Shown here: positions 6,601 to 8,461 of the stretch, one piece after another
Numbering within the stretch: position 1 is the first letter of the stretch
Layout: each line of letters begins with the position of its first letter
Source of the DNA: an uncultured Collinsella sp.
Lineage (GTDB): Bacteria > Actinomycetota > Coriobacteriia > Coriobacteriales > Coriobacteriaceae
Length of the DNA stretch: 8,461 nucleotides
Assembly: GCA_900550595.1 (NCBI GenBank)
Contig: URTB01000051.1
Span: 1 to 8,461, forward strand
Direction: 5' to 3'
Position numbers and translations under genes: made by a program
The notes under the pieces: generated by a model
Databases searched by the model: none
What the model was told of the DNA's origin: nothing
What the model saw: only the letters and a program-made list of their open reading frames with translations

Positions 6601-8214
6601 GGCTCGGCGCAAAAGCTCGACCTGACCTTTACCGGTAAAAACGACGCGGACGGCTGGAGCGTGACCGAGCCCGGCCTCACCTGGACGTTCAAGACGCTCG
6701 ACGGCAAGGACGCCTCGGGTATCGTGGGCATCGACCGCATCGAGAAGGGCGCCTGGAAGCACGTCGACGGCGCTCCCGATGACGGCCTGTACGTGGCCTC
6801 GAGTGACTACACGGTGACTGCGCTTTCGGCCGGCACGGTGGTCGCGACGGGTACGCCGGTGGACACGACCGCCGGTGCCGAGCCCGTGACGCTTACCATC
6901 ACCGTGGCCGGTGTGGCCGCGAGCCCCGCCACGAGTGAGTCCGCCTCGGCGGGCATCGATGCTGCCGCTGCGTTCATCGACGTGCGCCGCAGCTCCGACG
7001 CCTTTCAGTACGGCGACGAGTGGGAGATCTACGACTTTGCCAAGGCGGGCCGCAAGATCGATTCCAAGCTGCTCGACAACTACCGCGCCTCGCTGGCCAA
7101 GCACAAGGCCGAGTGGGGGAGTGCGACCTGCGCTCTGACTGAGACCGAGCGTGTGGCGCTGGCCCTCTCCGCCATCGGCGAGGACATCACCGACTATGAC
7201 GGCGTCAACCTGGTCGAGCTCATCTGCAGCCGCACCGATATGACGCGCGCCAACGAGAAGATCTTTGCGCTGATGGCGCTTAATGCGAGCGGCTCGGATG
7301 TACCCGCCGGTTCTGCCTGGACGCGCGCGAGCCTCGCGGACGCCGTCTGCGAGCTTCTCGGCAGCGACGACGCCGTGGAGGGTACGCGTCTGGGCGACGT
7401 GGACCTGACGGCCATGGCGATCCAGGCCGTGGCGCCCTATGAGGGCGACACCAAGGTCGATGCTGCCATCGAGAACGGCCTCTCCTACCTCAAGGGCAAG
7501 ATGAGCGCGGGCACCTGTGATTTCGGTTCTGCCGAGGCCAATGCCCAGGTGATCCTCGCGCTGCTTTCGCTCGACCGTGACCCGGCCAACCCCGTTAACG
7601 GGTTTGCAAATGCCGTGACCAACGTGGTCTGCGCGCTGGACCTGTACCGCGTGGACGGCGGCAACGGCTATGCGCACAGCAAGGGCGGCGCGGCCAACGC
7701 CATGGCGACCGAGCAGGCGCTCCGCGCGCTCACGACGTATCGTGTCTCCTCGGGAGAGACGATTGCCTGGAAGACGGCCGTGACGGCGGGCAAGGGCTCG
7801 AGCAGCAAGGACCCGCAGAAGCCCACGGTGGCGCCGGGCGTCCTGACGCCGGGTGCCGGGTCGGACGGCGGTGCCGGCAACGGGACCGCCGGTTTTGCGG
7901 GCGTAATGGCTCCTGTGGCCGCCAAGATGGCCGGTGCTTCCTCGAGCGAGGGCGCCAAGGCAGCTGGCGATTCCAAGGCCGAGGCCGAATCCGGCAAGAA
8001 GGATTCGACGGAGTCTTCCGTCGCCGGCAAGACAGACAAGAGCGGCAAAAAGTCGGGCACGTCCGGCAAGACCGCCGCGTTGAGCGCCGGCGCCGCCAAC
8101 AAGGCTGCGGACGCGGGCTCGAACGGCTTTGCCATCGCCGGTGTTGCCGTGGGCATCGTCGGTATCGCGGCCGTCGGCGGCTGGTTTTTCTACACCAAGC
8201 GTCGCGCGGCGTAG
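3685..8214 (+). CDS. Cobalamin-riboswitch-controlled giant surface protein with beta-helix, FIVAR-like, Ig/BIG2-like and transcobalamin-like alpha-toroid domains
   Basis: The product has 1509 residues. GTG 3685 is chosen because AAGGAG sits 5 nt upstream; ATG 3703 in the same frame has no such site. Residues 1-31 are a signal peptide ending AFA. Then come an acidic Ala-rich stretch (32-112), beta-helix/GLUG-like block 1 (about 114-325; GTLDGQGHS at 155), a FIVAR-like helical module (332-396), and block 2 (409-623; GTLDGQGHT at 455). About four Ig/BIG2-like domains follow (638-741, 742-852, 853-954, 957-1076). Residues 1100-1354 resemble the prenyltransferase/squalene-cyclase-like alpha-toroid found with DUF4430 in bacterial surface proteins and as the alpha domain of intrinsic factor: DLTAMAIQAVAPY, EANAQVILALLSLDRDP and MATEQALRALTTYR are characteristic. 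A Lys/Ser/Gly/Ala-rich stalk (about 1362-1480), one membrane helix (1482-1503) and TKRRAA close the protein. No LPxTG-type motif and no DUF4430 are visible. With the upstream B12 riboswitch, a role in corrinoid capture at the cell surface is inferred. An adhesin role remains possible. Confidence 0.9.
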   Translation: MTRNNIMLKRLGAAAFSALLVWSMPGTSAFAEGVAEVAVQAQAQASQQADTAENADESSFTADEQTGAEGAEASADEASSEAAPSADESLAAAADIDDEDADAQQARGARVAKAGETVMVSFADELPTIIEAGAVVKLAANISLEAGQQIETVAGTLDGQGHSIVLNGKALAKSVAGTVQNLGVTGSMTISGTDGPIATTCSGTVQMCWSTASPSDDNWTFADAAGLVGKLDGGSVLNSYYAGSLSGMPFGGYGLVAWYQSGTVTNNLFTAGDQACGYKVDSSFGSKISVDDLKTQASVDKLNTDAPATGFTWSAQGGLPVLISGGAAVVVNKDALKAAIDDANAKIENDYTAESWSKLAEALVSAQDVYANDDAKQAEVNAATKTLTDAIAALEKPKPTEPVAQPQNVVHLSSQSDLENKFKPADADADAYYVLDNDITIDDEYFFAPMGILAGTLDGQGHTITFANGGGVKSLMGGVASTGVVQNISFAGKLKQATDGKAFGPLGNSVQGAVLNCSTSVTGKGVAGFARTLDGGIVSNCVSTSEGTAGALFATYIAGQLVNTYWGAFLTNKMDAPASVLVNAYAVDPADMATDAFADLINANCGANGSSWGIDKNGTPVFGSGNSYQAPEDTTPDDTYTVSFTANDGTSQAVADHMLEVSPDAVNAYRKLGVFALKGVPATSTVTWGTDDANRGNIGINESTGELYIYDNATGTVTATEHKANGSEQTVATIKIKAKAKQFDDFELWYRASDGTVSDVTDGAATVQGSEVRNLEVRVHYVDADKDEYVPVSFSRFHFASSDPTTIYSNDYSACFYFKHAGSATITVTPRDVASAGAGSKSVTLTSEAVAATSISMGYNEDGATVYLQGRNPLSERGAFLTDHARPVVAPDNATNRDNFTVTSSDPAVAAYATAGEIGYTAYKAGTTTFTATLPDTDADGKVISASCDVTYAYQNPLASVTAGTDSLYLKAGSAQKLDLTFTGKNDADGWSVTEPGLTWTFKTLDGKDASGIVGIDRIEKGAWKHVDGAPDDGLYVASSDYTVTALSAGTVVATGTPVDTTAGAEPVTLTITVAGVAASPATSESASAGIDAAAAFIDVRRSSDAFQYGDEWEIYDFAKAGRKIDSKLLDNYRASLAKHKAEWGSATCALTETERVALALSAIGEDITDYDGVNLVELICSRTDMTRANEKIFALMALNASGSDVPAGSAWTRASLADAVCELLGSDDAVEGTRLGDVDLTAMAIQAVAPYEGDTKVDAAIENGLSYLKGKMSAGTCDFGSAEANAQVILALLSLDRDPANPVNGFANAVTNVVCALDLYRVDGGNGYAHSKGGAANAMATEQALRALTTYRVSSGETIAWKTAVTAGKGSSSKDPQKPTVAPGVLTPGAGSDGGAGNGTAGFAGVMAPVAAKMAGASSSEGAKAAGDSKAEAESGKKDSTESSVAGKTDKSGKKSGTSGKTAALSAGAANKAADAGSNGFAIAGVAVGIVGIAAVGGWFFYTKRRAA

Positions 8215-8240
8215 CGAGCGTCTGCCTGACAGGTAAATAC

Positions 8241-8261
8241 TGCAAGGAGTATGGTCTTGCA
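8241..8261 (+). other. Small hairpin before the main terminator
   Basis: TGCAAG (8241-8246) and CTTGCA (8256-8261) form a perfect 6-bp stem with a 9-nt loop, immediately before the strong terminator stem. It may be an auxiliary 3'-end structure or chance. Confidence 0.3.
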
Positions 8262-8265
8262 AAGC

Positions 8266-8306
8266 GAAGGGCCCTCCTGCCGATCAGCTCGGCAGGAGGG
8301 CCCTTC
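8266..8306. terminator. Strong terminator hairpin between convergent genes
   Basis: Arms 8266-8283 and 8289-8306 are perfectly complementary over 18 bp, very GC-rich, around a 5-nt TCAGC loop. There is no T-run on either side. It lies 51 nt after the stop of the large surface-protein gene and between it and a minus-strand gene end at 8396, so it probably ends transcripts from both sides. Confidence 0.85.
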
Positions 8307-8321
8307 CATCTCCCCGCAGTT

Positions 8322-8370
8322 TGAGTGGGCCAACGTCCCAGTGAAAATGGGCGGGCCGATTGTGGTCGGA
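8322..8370. repeat. Degenerate half-relative of the 120-bp repeat
   Basis: TGAGTGGGCCAACGTCCC (8322-8339) matches the left end of the 120-bp repeat (TGAGCGGGCCAAATGTCCC) with one substitution, one further change and a one-base gap. A second related unit, GGGCGGGCCGATTGT (8349-8363), resembles the inverted right end. The two GGGCC cores lie 26 bp apart, close to the 28-bp spacing inside the full element. There is no inverted partner, so it would be half an element or a decayed one. Confidence 0.4.
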
Positions 8371-8395
8371 TGCTGGGCAGCTTGCAGAGCAGCCG

Positions 8396-8461
8396 CTAGC
8401 AAATCCTTGGCAGCTGCTCTCCCACGAGCATGTCGAGGATGCGGGTCGAGCCCCAGCCGGT
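8396..8461 (-). CDS. C-terminal end of an unidentified protein (partial)
   Basis: Read on the minus strand from the right edge, one frame gives 21 codons, beginning TGWGSTRILDM and ending GEQLPRIC, then TAG (8398-8396). The composition is protein-like (amphipathic helix followed by a short tail), and a convergent gene would fit the bidirectional terminator at 8266-8306. The piece is too short to assign a family, and the other minus frames are also open for some distance, so even the coding call is tentative. Confidence 0.5.
   Translation of the reverse strand, partial: TGWGSTRILDMLVGEQLPRIC

Noticed and set aside
6223..8262. 679-codon open frame on the minus strand
   Set aside because: Same reason: antisense shadow with Arg/Gly/His-rich low-complexity translation, and it runs through the convergent 3' end of the real gene.
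8190..8402. Minus-strand open frame across the terminator and 3' end of the large gene
   Set aside because: It runs straight through the 18-bp terminator hairpin and the degenerate repeat, with no start signal.
1..8461. CRISPR array, tRNA or rRNA genes
   Set aside because: No regular short repeat-spacer pattern, tRNA cloverleaf or rRNA core sequence was seen.

Overview
The window is GC-rich, with strong Shine-Dalgarno sites, large extracytoplasmic proteins and an LAKTG-type wall-sorting signal. This suggests a Gram-positive actinobacterium, most likely a gut Coriobacteriia member such as Collinsella. The genus is inferred from overall style, not from a marker gene.

Layout, left to right. 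(1) 1-470, minus strand: N-terminal 156 codons of a HAD-superfamily phosphatase of the phosphoglycolate phosphatase (Gph) type, running off the left edge. (2) 471-882: divergent intergenic region carrying copy 1 of a 120-bp palindromic repeat (541-660). (3) 883-3027, plus: a secreted family C69 (Ntn-hydrolase) dipeptidase with an Ig-like domain and an LAKTG sorting signal, followed by a hairpin terminator (3061-3096). (4) 3116-3235: copy 2 of the repeat, in direct orientation and about 95% identical, followed by a hairpin plus T-run (3299-3336). (5) 3347-3684: a promoter, a cobalamin riboswitch (about 3398-3503) and a long leader ending in a hairpin that pairs with the ribosome binding site. 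(6) 3685-8214, plus: a 1509-residue surface protein with a signal peptide, two beta-helix/GLUG-like blocks around a FIVAR-like module, about four Ig/BIG2-like domains, a prenyltransferase/transcobalamin-like alpha-toroid, a low-complexity stalk and a C-terminal membrane anchor. (7) 8266-8306: strong terminator between convergent genes. (8) 8322-8370: degenerate relative of the repeat. (9) 8396-8461, minus: last 21 codons of an unidentified protein.

The most notable system is the cobalamin-riboswitch-controlled surface protein. Its C-terminal helical domain resembles the alpha domain of intrinsic factor/transcobalamin-like bacterial proteins, so it may capture corrinoids at the cell surface, although the usual partner domain (DUF4430) is not visible. 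The upstream C69 peptidase looks like a separate transcription unit: a surface peptide-processing enzyme whose catalytic Cys would be exposed by signal peptidase. Direct repeat copies bracket that gene.
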